The position numbers and the translations under genes are program-made. Below are positions 1-7,527 of a stretch of DNA of 16,507 nt, in pieces (the stretch's first letter is position 1; the number at the start of each line of letters is the position of its first letter). The notes below the pieces were generated by a model. The model was not told the DNA's origin, made no database searches, and saw only the letters and a program-made list of their open reading frames with translations. The DNA is from Anaerolineales bacterium. Its GTDB lineage: Bacteria > Chloroflexota > Anaerolineae > Anaerolineales > UBA4823. The DNA is taken from positions 1-16,507 of the forward strand of contig JALHTN010000283.1 in NCBI GenBank assembly GCA_022865865.1, in the 5' to 3' direction.

Positions 1-277
1 CTATGAGCAGAGCTGGAATGAATAACCGTCGTCGAAGGGAACGATCGTAAGCAATCCCAGCTGGTCCATTCAAGAATAATCTAATTATGCGATTAGCACT
101 TAATATGATCCCCACCGCAGCTAAAGTAATCCCGGCTTCACTCGCATGCGTTGGTAATACGGTATAAAGAGTTGCATCACCCATCAACGATAGAGCTGTA
201 CCTAAACCTAGGGGCAGCAATACTTTTGCTGGATTGATCTTTGATCTTTGACTCGTTTGATTATTTTGGGTATCCAT
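1..277 (-). CDS. MFS transporter, N-terminal fragment (cut by window edge)
   Basis: The first 92 residues of a membrane transporter are encoded; the rest lies beyond the left edge. A short polar N-terminus (about residues 1-17) leads into a first membrane segment (about 18-40, LLPLGLGTALSLMGDATLY). A second segment (about 48-66) follows, then the cytoplasmic loop GPAGIAYDRSLRRR at residues 71-84. That loop fits the major facilitator superfamily motif A (G-x3-D-R-x-G-R-R type) between helices 2 and 3. The ATG at 277 is the only start in frame; upstream ATGs at 290 and 293 are in other frames. No clear Shine-Dalgarno sequence is seen. The substrate cannot be judged from this fragment. Family assignment is fairly sure; function is unknown beyond transport. 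Confidence 0.8.
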   Translation of the reverse strand, partial: MDTQNNQTSQRSKINPAKVLLPLGLGTALSLMGDATLYTVLPTHASEAGITLAAVGIILSANRIIRLFLNGPAGIAYDRSLRRRLFIPALLI

Positions 278-281
278 TTGA

Positions 282-301
282 TGAGTCCATCATCTGACTC
301 A
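282..301. promoter_or_regulatory. Inverted repeat between promoter and start of the MFS gene, possible operator
   Basis: TGAGTC at 282-287 and GACTCA at 296-301 are perfect inverted arms with an 8-nt spacer. The dyad lies between the candidate -10 (302-310) and the start codon (277), overlapping the predicted transcription start. This is where a repressor of an efflux-type MFS gene often binds, but the arms are short and no regulator gene is visible in the window. Confidence 0.25.
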
Positions 302-310
302 ATTCTAACA
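302..310 (-). promoter_or_regulatory. Candidate extended -10 promoter for the MFS gene
   Basis: Read on the minus strand, TGTTAGAAT fits an extended -10 element (TGn followed by TAGAAT, 5 of 6 to consensus). It would start RNA near 295, about 18 nt before the ATG at 277. No -35 box at standard spacing is visible, which extended -10 promoters tolerate. Prediction from sequence only. Confidence 0.35.
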
Positions 311-385
311 CCCTGAAACCCTTCAAAAAGTAATCAATATGGGAATTAAGATCCAGGAATTATTACCTTATTGGGCATCTTAATA

Positions 386-403
386 AATTAAGTACTCTTA
401 ATT
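386..403. repeat. Short AT-rich inverted repeat after the 405-719 gene
   Basis: AATTAAG at 386-392 and CTTAATT at 397-403 form a 7-bp perfect hairpin with a 4-nt loop. It lies directly downstream of the minus-strand stop at 405. It is AT-rich with no clean T-run after it, so it is at best a weak transcript end. Confidence 0.2.
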
Positions 404-404
404 A

Positions 405-719
405 TCATTGATCCCATTTCCAAATAGCGCAGCAAAAAAATGAGCCAATGAACCCAGATGAGAATTTGATCCGTTCGTATAGAGAAGCTAATCGAAATAG
501 TGGCAATAAGAGGTTGGGATCACTTATTTTGAATAGGTCGTCACGTGGACAACGAATTTTTTCCCCATCCTTGTTTTGAATGATCACGTATGCAGGACAG
601 GCAGTGTAGTTACTGAACTTGACTATTGATGAATCGTGGTATTTTCTGTTAATCGAACGCTCTCGAAACAAGTAAAATTCACCAAGTTGAAAAGTCTCCG
701 GGCGATTATATTTATGCAT
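405..719 (-). CDS. Small conserved-looking hypothetical protein
   Basis: This gene encodes 104 residues from the ATG at 719 (MHKYNRPETF). An in-frame TTG at 761 would add 14 residues, but neither start has a good ribosome binding site. I do not recognise the family. Residues about 10-65 look like a genuine folded domain: an FQLGEFYLFRER strand region, then SIVKFSNYTACPAYVIIQN, then GEKIRCPRDDLF. Two Cys-Pro pairs (ACPAY and RCPRDD) sit about 17 residues apart, and strand-like hydrophobic alternation is clear. The C-terminal third is hydrophobic and Cys-containing (GFIGSFFCCAIWKW) and may be a membrane-associated tail. There is no signal peptide. It lies on the same strand as the MFS gene with a 127-bp gap, so co-transcription is possible but not shown. 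Real-gene status is moderately likely. Confidence 0.5.
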   Translation of the reverse strand: MHKYNRPETFQLGEFYLFRERSINRKYHDSSIVKFSNYTACPAYVIIQNKDGEKIRCPRDDLFKISDPNLLLPLFRLASLYERIKFSSGFIGSFFCCAIWKWDQ

Positions 720-820
720 AGAAATAATTTTGAACCCTATCACCAATAAATGATTTTCCAATTATTCGTTCAGTGTTGATTAGCATAGAACATCAACAGT
801 GTTTTGATCAATCCCATGCA

Positions 821-861
821 GGGGTGAGATGGGGTCGAAAGATGGGGTATACAACAGGGGG
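821..861 (+). other. Four-run G-tract cluster, possible G-quadruplex, upstream of the uvrA fusion
   Basis: Runs of G occur at 821-824, 831-834, 844-847 and 857-861, separated by 6, 9 and 9 nt. An 8-mer, GATGGGGT, is repeated at 828-835 and 841-848 with a 13-bp period. Four G4 or longer tracts in 41 bp stand out in an otherwise AT-rich intergenic region. It lies about 90 bp upstream of the candidate -10 at 950. It could fold as a long-loop G-quadruplex on the plus strand or be a set of protein-binding repeats. Confidence 0.4.
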
Positions 862-949
862 ATATAAAGAGAGCTGAATATTTTGCCTTTGTAGTCAAGC
901 CAAACGAAAATATTAAGAATGTAAAACGAAAAACAGAACAAATGTGCTG

Positions 950-955
950 TATAAT
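950..955 (+). promoter_or_regulatory. uvrA: Candidate -10 box for the uvrA fusion gene
   Basis: A perfect TATAAT at 950-955 is preceded directly by TG, close to but not exactly an extended -10. No convincing -35 lies 16-18 bp upstream. RNA would begin near 962, leaving a leader of about 48 nt before the ATG at 1010. If real, the in-frame ATG at 944 is upstream of transcription and cannot be the start. Confidence 0.35.
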
Positions 956-1009
956 TGTCGAATATTCAAAACCTCGCCAAGCAACTTTTTTTTGAGCAAA
1001 AGGTTTCCT

Positions 1010-4000
1010 ATGCTAGATTATTATCGAACTCAGAGCTCAATAACTGATCCTGGCCCATATGCTGAACTTTTCGATCAGCTGCCAGGTTCGCCATTGGATT
1101 TGATTGAATCGATTCATGGATTGATCATCCACAAACTGGTGGCTGAGGCTTATCATGTCTCCTTGAGCCAGAACCAACAATCAGAGCAGCACTTACGAAC
1201 AATAAAACAAATCCTCCAACGAATACAAGATCTTGATTCAGCCCCTCTGACAGAAACCAGGAGACCCGAGGAGCGATTGGTGGGTATGTGTCGTGACTTC
1301 GCAGTGCTGCTGACATCTATGCTGCGGCACACTGGTATACCAGCACGCATGCGGGTTGGATTTGCATCATATCTAGATCCTCAAGGGGTCATGAAATATG
1401 ATCACTGGATAACAGAATACTGGTACGAAAAAGAGGCACGCTGGATCCTCGCCGATGCTCAAATAGATGATATTCAACGCCAATCTTTCCAGATCAATAT
1501 CGATGTAACCGATCTGAAATATGATCGTGATTTCTACCTTGCGGGAAGTGCATGGCAAAAAGCACGTGTGGGAGAGATCAAATCATCCTACTTTCGCTTC
1601 AGCGGAAATTGGAAGGGCTTTCCCTGCATCCGTGGGAACCTGCTGCATGATTTCCAGAGTTTGAATAAGATCGAGTTGAATCCTGGCGATAGTTGGGATA
1701 ACTTTGCAATGAAAGCAGACAGGGATTTAAGCATCGATGATAAAGCTCTACTTGATCAGATAGCAGTGCTGACCTTGAATGGAGATCATTGCTTTGATGA
1801 GCTGCGCAATCTATACGATAGCATGCCGCGCAGCCAACTGATCTACGACCATATGCGTACATTGGGTATTGTTGATCCTATTCAGATGATCAACATTGAT
1901 TCAATGATGAGATCAGATTCCAGTCGTCTAAAAGAATTAAGCATGGAAGAAAGTAAACAAAGTCAAATAACCCTGGATCCTGCTGAATATCAACCGTATG
2001 ACCCTCCCGCGTACATGGACATCAACCAGTCTACTCCTTCTGACCCGATTGGCATTGGGGATATTATTGTGCGAGGTGCTTATCAGCACAACCTTAAACA
2101 CATAAACGTCACGATTCCAAGGCATAAATTGGTTGTGATCACGGGTGTAAGCGGCAGCGGAAAATCCTCCCTGGCATTTGATACGATTTATGCTGAAGGC
2201 CAAAGGCTGTATATAGAAAGCTTGTCATCCTACGCACGCCAGTTCATGGACCAAATGGAAAAACCAAAGGTAGATCAAATCACTGGTCTAAGCCCTACCA
2301 TTGCCATTGAACAAAAAACTGTGAGCAAGAATCCTAGGTCGACTGTTGGTACGGTGACTGAGATCCTGGATTATTTGCGGGTCTTATATGCGCGCATAGG
2401 GTTACCTCACTGCCCACAATGTGGTCGTGCTGTGCAGCCCCAAACAGCACAGCATATCACTGCTCAACTGGCTGCACTACCGGTTTCTACGCGATTTCAG
2501 ATATTAGCACCCCAGGTGCGCAACCGGAAAGGGACACATAAAATACTGATCCAGGATTTAATGCAATCGGGATTCACCAGGTTGAGGGTAGATGGAGACC
2601 TTATAGATTTGCAGGATGCTGAGCAGAGGGATATCAATCTGGATAAGAATAAGAAACATCGCATCGATATATTGGTGGACCGATTAATTATCCCGGGAAA
2701 TTTGGATGAAGAATTTAGACTGCGAATTGCAGATTCGGTTGAGACGGCTCTCCAGGTGGGCAGTGGGACGATATTCGTATTGCTGGAAGACGATGAGATC
2801 TTACTGAGTGAACATAATTCCTGTCCCCACTGTGAGATCAGCTTTTCGGAGCTGCAGCCACACCTTTTTAGCTTCAATTCACCCTTTGGAATGTGCTCAG
2901 ATTGTAATGGGTTGGGGGTGAAGCTCCAGGTCGATCCGGATTTGATCATTACTAATCCGGATATCTCTTTGCTGGATGGGGCTTCGACATATCACGGAAA
3001 TCTGCGCAAGAAAAATGGTAATAGATGGGGTGCCAAGATCCTGGATCAACTGGCAATCTATTATGGTGTCGACCTTGAGGAGCCTTGGAAAGACCTTCCA
3101 GAGAGATTTCGGCACACATATCTTTATGGTTCTGGTGATGAGAAGATTCCGATCCGTTATGAATCCAAGGATGGCTCGTGGCGAGGGGAGAGCAACCGGG
3201 AAGCAAAAGGTGCAATATTTCATATCAACCGTCTGTTCAGGCAAACAAAATCGGAGGGTTCACGGCGTTATTACATGCAGTTTATGAATAAACTACCGTG
3301 CCCCTCGTGTGAGGGGGAACGATTGACTCCGGAAGCGCGCTTCACGACTGTAGCTGACCTTCGTCTACCTGAGGTCACTTCATTCAGCATTGAAAAGGTT
3401 TCTGATTGGGTATCAGGCCTGCCATCCAGCCTGGATTCGGAACAGTATTTCATTGCCAAGGAGTTGATAGATGAGATCAATCAAAGGTTGGGTTTCTTAA
3501 AAAATGTTGGACTTTACTATCTCAGCTTGGACCGCCCCGCACCCACCTTATCCGGCGGAGAAGGTCAGCGCATCCGCTTGGCTAGCCAGATTGGCAGTGG
3601 CTTAGTTGGTGTTCTGTATATCCTGGACGAGCCATCCATCGGGCTGCATGCACGTGATCACCGGGCACTACTTGATACGCTAACCCATTTGAGGAATATC
3701 GGTAATACAGTTCTTGTGGTTGAGCATGATAATGACACCATGAGGACTGCGGATTGGATAATTGACCTGGGACCAGGACCCGGTATTCTGGGTGGGAAGC
3801 TGGTGGCTGCAGGTACACCAGAAGAGATTATCGCGGATCCGGAATCTCTCACCGGTAAGTACCTCTCAGGTGAGAAAGTAGTCTTACCACCAGGGGGATA
3901 TAAGAGGGGAGAGCCCCTAGGATGGCTAACACTGAAAGGTGCTCGTTTGCATAATTTGAAAGGAATTGATGCGCGCTTACCAGTGGGGGTCATGACCTGC

Positions 4001-4936
4001 ATAACTGGTGTCAGCGGGTCAGGAAAAAGCAGCTTGATCTCGAAGACCCTTCATCCTGCTTTAGCGAGGATATTGCATAACTCTCAAGCAGTTCCCGGAC
4101 CTTTCGATGGATTTGATGGTCTCGATCAAATCGACAAGGTGATCAACATCACTCAGTCCCCAATTGGTCGCAATCCGCGCTCGAATCCCAGCACCTATAC
4201 GAAAGTAATGGATGAAATCCGAAAATTATATGCGTTGACCCCGGAAGCGAAAGCGCGTGGTTATAAGCCTGGACGCTTCAGTATGAATACCAAGGGCGGC
4301 AGATGTGAGGCATGCAAAGGTTATGGGACCAAGAAGGTTGAAATGCATTTTCTGCCCGATGTTTGGGTGACCTGCCAGGAATGTACTGGGAGGCGTTTCA
4401 ACCGTCAAACATTAGAAGTAACTTATAAAGACAAGACCATTGCAGATGTGCTTGAGATGGATGTCCAGGAAGCGCTGGTCTTCTTTGAGAATATCCCTGC
4501 CATCGCACGCATCTTACGAACCCTGCATGATGTGGGTCTTGATTATATTAAATTGGGTCAGAGCGCATTGACCCTGAGCGGCGGAGAAGCGCAGCGGGTT
4601 AAGTTAGCGAAAGAGTTAAGCAGAGCAGCAACCGGAAAGACTCTCTATATCCTTGATGAACCAACTACAGGTTTACATTTCGCAGATATTCAGCGGCTGT
4701 TGGATGTGCTCTACCGATTAGTACAGGCGGGAAATTCTGTTATTGTGATCGAACACAATATGGATGTTATAAAATGCGCGGACTGGATCATCGATCTCGG
4801 GCCTGAAGGTGGTGACAAGGGCGGGTATATTGTCGCAGAAGGAACCCCCGAAGCATTGATCGGTATCGATGGAAGCTATACGGGATCCTTCTTGAAAGAT
4901 AAATTGAAGGTGAGGGAGATCAACCACGTTCATTGA
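1010..4936 (+). CDS. uvrA: Transglutaminase-like domain fused to UvrA (excinuclease ABC subunit A)
   Basis: This is a single 1308-residue chain. I start it at 1010 because AAGG lies just upstream and an earlier in-frame ATG (944) sits before the only good -10. Residues about 1-310 match a stand-alone bacterial transglutaminase-like protein with a complete Cys94 (GMCRDFA), His132 (YDHW), Asp149 (LADAQ) triad and its own C-terminal region. A hydrophilic linker (about 310-345) leads to a full-length UvrA of about 960 residues. UvrA features are Walker A GVSGSGKS at 379-386, LSGGEGQR at 847-854, and a second Walker A at 1000-1007 with LSGGEAQR at 1189-1196. Both YILDEP Walker B and VxEH switch motifs are present. 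Zinc cysteines are C468/C471, C605/C608/C629/C632, C764/C767 and C1099/C1102/C1122/C1125. The UvrB-binding segment after C471 is present, as in class I UvrA. UvrA dimers find DNA lesions and load UvrB. What the transglutaminase part does is unknown. Confidence 0.93.
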   Translation: MLDYYRTQSSITDPGPYAELFDQLPGSPLDLIESIHGLIIHKLVAEAYHVSLSQNQQSEQHLRTIKQILQRIQDLDSAPLTETRRPEERLVGMCRDFAVLLTSMLRHTGIPARMRVGFASYLDPQGVMKYDHWITEYWYEKEARWILADAQIDDIQRQSFQINIDVTDLKYDRDFYLAGSAWQKARVGEIKSSYFRFSGNWKGFPCIRGNLLHDFQSLNKIELNPGDSWDNFAMKADRDLSIDDKALLDQIAVLTLNGDHCFDELRNLYDSMPRSQLIYDHMRTLGIVDPIQMINIDSMMRSDSSRLKELSMEESKQSQITLDPAEYQPYDPPAYMDINQSTPSDPIGIGDIIVRGAYQHNLKHINVTIPRHKLVVITGVSGSGKSSLAFDTIYAEGQRLYIESLSSYARQFMDQMEKPKVDQITGLSPTIAIEQKTVSKNPRSTVGTVTEILDYLRVLYARIGLPHCPQCGRAVQPQTAQHITAQLAALPVSTRFQILAPQVRNRKGTHKILIQDLMQSGFTRLRVDGDLIDLQDAEQRDINLDKNKKHRIDILVDRLIIPGNLDEEFRLRIADSVETALQVGSGTIFVLLEDDEILLSEHNSCPHCEISFSELQPHLFSFNSPFGMCSDCNGLGVKLQVDPDLIITNPDISLLDGASTYHGNLRKKNGNRWGAKILDQLAIYYGVDLEEPWKDLPERFRHTYLYGSGDEKIPIRYESKDGSWRGESNREAKGAIFHINRLFRQTKSEGSRRYYMQFMNKLPCPSCEGERLTPEARFTTVADLRLPEVTSFSIEKVSDWVSGLPSSLDSEQYFIAKELIDEINQRLGFLKNVGLYYLSLDRPAPTLSGGEGQRIRLASQIGSGLVGVLYILDEPSIGLHARDHRALLDTLTHLRNIGNTVLVVEHDNDTMRTADWIIDLGPGPGILGGKLVAAGTPEEIIADPESLTGKYLSGEKVVLPPGGYKRGEPLGWLTLKGARLHNLKGIDARLPVGVMTCITGVSGSGKSSLISKTLHPALARILHNSQAVPGPFDGFDGLDQIDKVINITQSPIGRNPRSNPSTYTKVMDEIRKLYALTPEAKARGYKPGRFSMNTKGGRCEACKGYGTKKVEMHFLPDVWVTCQECTGRRFNRQTLEVTYKDKTIADVLEMDVQEALVFFENIPAIARILRTLHDVGLDYIKLGQSALTLSGGEAQRVKLAKELSRAATGKTLYILDEPTTGLHFADIQRLLDVLYRLVQAGNSVIVIEHNMDVIKCADWIIDLGPEGGDKGGYIVAEGTPEALIGIDGSYTGSFLKDKLKVREINHVH

Positions 4937-5055
4937 TGAGAGCTCAAGCAGCAGTCAAGTAATCCATAAAAATGGTTGGGTGATCGTGTTGACGGTCGCA
5001 ATCCCTAGATGAGAAGATATTTCCCTGATGAGCAAAAATTTCATATTTCAAAATG

Positions 5056-6030
5056 TTATTCACGCAGTGATACCGAGCGGCGAAATCCTACCGCGAGGTA
5101 GTTCGCTTCGGGATCGACGACATAACGATAGGCACTGCGGCTGAATGCAGGTGGATATCCCCAGCTGCCACCACGCAGGATGTGTTTAGGGGAGGAAGTG
5201 GATTGCTTTGATGCAGTCTTGGTTTCTATCGGGTAATCCCCAAACTGATCTGCCACCCATTCCCAAACATTACCTGCCATATCGTATGCCCCACACCAGC
5301 TAATCCCTGCAAGAAAACTGCCCACCGGAGCTGGTTCTGGGAATCCATCGTCACAGTTGGTATCTGGATCATAGAGATTGCCTGCCTCACAAAAGAATTC
5401 ATTTCCCCACGGAAATATGGAAGCTTGCTTGCCTCGCGCAGCATATTCCCATTGGGCCTCGCTTGGAAGCTCACCCCCCACCCAATTGCAATAATCTGCT
5501 GCATCCTGCCATGGCAATCCCGCTGCTGGATAATCAGCTCCATTGTAAGCCGGGTTGTTCTCCAAACGAGATGCTCGACAAACGCCAGCTGCCACGCATC
5601 GCTCATATTGGAAGTTGGTTACTTCAGTGCTGTCAATCCAAAATGGGTCGACTGTGACAGGAAATTGTGGGGATTCAATCTCAAACCAGTCTTGGTCGCA
5701 TTTCTTCCATTGATTTGGGTATTGCTCACACATTAAGATCACTGATTCGATTTGATCCTCGCTGCTGCCCATTTGGAAAGTAGCACCTGGGACATAAACC
5801 ATCAGCATCTCATCAGCCTCCCGGAATATATTGTCTCCAAGGCTGAAAGCCCTAGCAGTAGCAGCTAGAGTTGGGTCAACACTCGGAGGTGCAGGTGTTG
5901 GAAGTCCAGTTGGCGTTTCTACTGTATTCTCAAGAAGTATTGATGTAGCCGTCTGCTCGCTTTGTGAACATCCAACAATCAGGGATAACACCCCGATGAT
6001 GATAATTAAGAATTTACGATCTCTATTCAT
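5056..6030 (-). CDS. Lipoprotein with formylglycine-generating-enzyme (SUMF1) fold, catalytic cysteines absent
   Basis: This 324-residue protein starts at the ATG at 6030, chosen because it gives a clean lipoprotein signal: NRDRK, a hydrophobic core, then LIVGC with Cys21 as the lipidation site. An in-frame ATG at 6060 would put ten extra residues before it. A Thr/Pro-rich spacer (about 35-60) precedes the FGE-sulfatase domain (about 72-320). Hallmarks include VPGATFQMGSS, TEVTNFQYERC, LPSEAQWEYAARG, GNVWEWVAD and the closing LRGGSWGYP...GFRR. True formylglycine-generating enzymes carry a Cys pair near the last strand block; here that stretch reads SRSAYRYVV with no Cys. The protein is therefore probably a binding or structural member, not an oxidase. 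Paired cysteines elsewhere (CVAAGVC, CEQ...KKC, CEAG...TNC) suggest disulfides outside the membrane. It is convergent with the uvrA fusion. Confidence 0.85.
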   Translation of the reverse strand: MNRDRKFLIIIIGVLSLIVGCSQSEQTATSILLENTVETPTGLPTPAPPSVDPTLAATARAFSLGDNIFREADEMLMVYVPGATFQMGSSEDQIESVILMCEQYPNQWKKCDQDWFEIESPQFPVTVDPFWIDSTEVTNFQYERCVAAGVCRASRLENNPAYNGADYPAAGLPWQDAADYCNWVGGELPSEAQWEYAARGKQASIFPWGNEFFCEAGNLYDPDTNCDDGFPEPAPVGSFLAGISWCGAYDMAGNVWEWVADQFGDYPIETKTASKQSTSSPKHILRGGSWGYPPAFSRSAYRYVVDPEANYLAVGFRRSVSLRE

Positions 6031-6238
6031 ATTCGTCAAACTCACTATGTGAATTCCCATCTTCAGGAAAAATGTTGGGGATCAGATCAATTTCAATTCT
6101 GAACTTATGGATTAAAGCTGGATATTAGAATCACAAGGTCGGGGAATTTACCAGCAGTTGATGATATTCCCATCTATAAAGCTACCAATTCGATTGGAAA
6201 ATTGTTCAACATTCAAATCTAGAAATTGAAAATAGTAT

Positions 6239-6247
6239 TGCTATAAT
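6239..6247 (+). promoter_or_regulatory. Extended -10 promoter for the BtrH-like gene
   Basis: TGCTATAAT fits the TGnTATAAT extended -10 consensus exactly. Transcription would begin near 6254, and a GGAG Shine-Dalgarno sequence follows at 6260-6263, so the leader is very short. No -35 at 17 bp spacing is visible. The arrangement supports the ATG at 6273 over the TTG at 6258. Confidence 0.55.
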
Positions 6248-6272
6248 AGGTCCTAATTTGGAGAAAAGAATT

Positions 6273-7481
6273 ATGCCAATATTGAGTGATTATGACCAAT
6301 TCCAAGGACTGCACTGGGAAACGGGCAGTTTGCGAAATTATTTTGCATACAAGAGTGTTCGAGCTCCACATACCGGTCAACCGTATAGCGAAGCAATATT
6401 GCTAGGGATCAGCGGCGGGATCGTTATGGGGTACTACACGTTCGATTACCAAGGATATGACCCGATGGTGCGCATCCTTACCCGGAATACATTTGCTCCT
6501 TTAGAAACTATTTACCAGCGGCTTGAAATCCAGACCAAAATAATTCAAACTGCCAGCCCGGAGAAGGGGGTGAAGAATTTATTGGGTGAACTCGAGGCAG
6601 GTTCACCTGCGGTTGTTTATGCGGATATGTATAGTTTGCCTTACAACGCAACAGCCCATGACGATGGGATGTGGGCGATGCTGCCTATTCTGGTTTATGG
6701 ATATGATCAAGATGATGGAATGGTATGGATAGCTGATCGCTCAAGGAGGCCATTATCAATTACAGCTGAGGAATTGACCAGTGCACGGGGTCGCACCAAG
6801 AAGAACAAATACCACCTTCTGGCCTATGAACCTCCAAATCCGGATAAATTGGTTTCAGCAGTAGAAGATGGTCTCAGAGATTGCATCCAATACTATATCC
6901 AACCACCACCACAAGGATCGAAAAATAATTTTGGCTTTTTAGCTTTCAAGAAATGGATAAATCTATTATTGAAACCGGGTCAGGGCAGCAGCTGGAAAAA
7001 GGAATTCCCGCCAGGCTCAAGGATGTATGCTGGATTGATATCAGCTTTCCAAGATATCAGTATTTTTGGAAAAGACGGTGGTGCTGAGCGCGATTTATAT
7101 GCTCAATTCCTGGATGAAGCCAGTATCTTGTTAGCAAAACCAGAACTGGTGGTAATCGCAGGTCAATTTCGAAAAAGTGCTGTGGCTTGGAATAATCTGG
7201 CAAACACCCTGCTGCCGGATGAAATTCCTTTATTTATGGAGACACGAACATTAATGCTGGCAAAACACCATCTATTTCTTGACCAGGGATCATCAGCCTT
7301 AGAGGAGATACGCCAGATCAACAGCCGGTTGTCAGAGATTCAAACCCTGGTGAGCAAAGAATTTCCTTTGAGCGAGTCCCAGGCTGAGGAGATGCGCATT
7401 GAGATCGCTGATAAAGTGATCATCGTTCACGATTTAGAATTTGCGGCGATCCAAAACCTGCAACACGTGATGGCTCAATAA
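6273..7481 (+). CDS. BtrH N-terminal-domain / DUF4872-type protein, apparent pseudoenzyme
   Basis: The gene encodes 402 residues from the ATG at 6273, with GGAG nine bases upstream. An in-frame TTG at 6258 overlaps that site and is rejected. The N-terminal half (about 1-175) resembles the BtrH_N family, papain-fold relatives of the butirosin acyltransferase BtrH. Supporting motifs are GLHWETGSLRN (12-22), PYSEAILLGISGGI (37-50), AVVYADMYSLPY (113-124) and LVYGYDQDDGMVWIADR (140-156). From memory of the family, a Cys follows the His in the first motif and a His precedes the VYGYD strand; here these are Trp15 and Leu137, while Asp155 is kept. Loss of both suggests a non-catalytic protein. The C-terminal part (about 180-402) is helical, like DUF4872. 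It is probably co-transcribed with the SDR gene 46 bp downstream. The substrate is unknown. Confidence 0.75.
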   Translation: MPILSDYDQFQGLHWETGSLRNYFAYKSVRAPHTGQPYSEAILLGISGGIVMGYYTFDYQGYDPMVRILTRNTFAPLETIYQRLEIQTKIIQTASPEKGVKNLLGELEAGSPAVVYADMYSLPYNATAHDDGMWAMLPILVYGYDQDDGMVWIADRSRRPLSITAEELTSARGRTKKNKYHLLAYEPPNPDKLVSAVEDGLRDCIQYYIQPPPQGSKNNFGFLAFKKWINLLLKPGQGSSWKKEFPPGSRMYAGLISAFQDISIFGKDGGAERDLYAQFLDEASILLAKPELVVIAGQFRKSAVAWNNLANTLLPDEIPLFMETRTLMLAKHHLFLDQGSSALEEIRQINSRLSEIQTLVSKEFPLSESQAEEMRIEIADKVIIVHDLEFAAIQNLQHVMAQ

Positions 7482-7527
7482 CTACAATCGAAAATCAGGT
7501 CTGAATATATCTAATTGAGGTTATTTA

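Noticed and set aside
944..1009. Longer N-terminus for the transglutaminase-UvrA protein from the ATG at 944
   Set aside because: It lies upstream of the only good -10 box (950-955), encodes a sequence unlike the domain, and the ATG at 1010 has AAGG upstream.
1940..2050. Transglutaminase and UvrA as two separate genes merged by error
   Set aside because: The frame is open throughout, the linker is normal hydrophilic sequence, and no internal ATG near the UvrA domain has a ribosome binding site.
2497..2949. Minus-strand 150-codon open frame inside uvrA
   Set aside because: It runs opposite conserved UvrA sequence including zinc cysteines and has no features of its own.
6185..6197. CCAAT-3-ATTGG dyad between the divergent lipoprotein and BtrH-like genes
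   Set aside because: Only 5-bp arms with no promoter placed next to it; expected by chance in AT-rich DNA.
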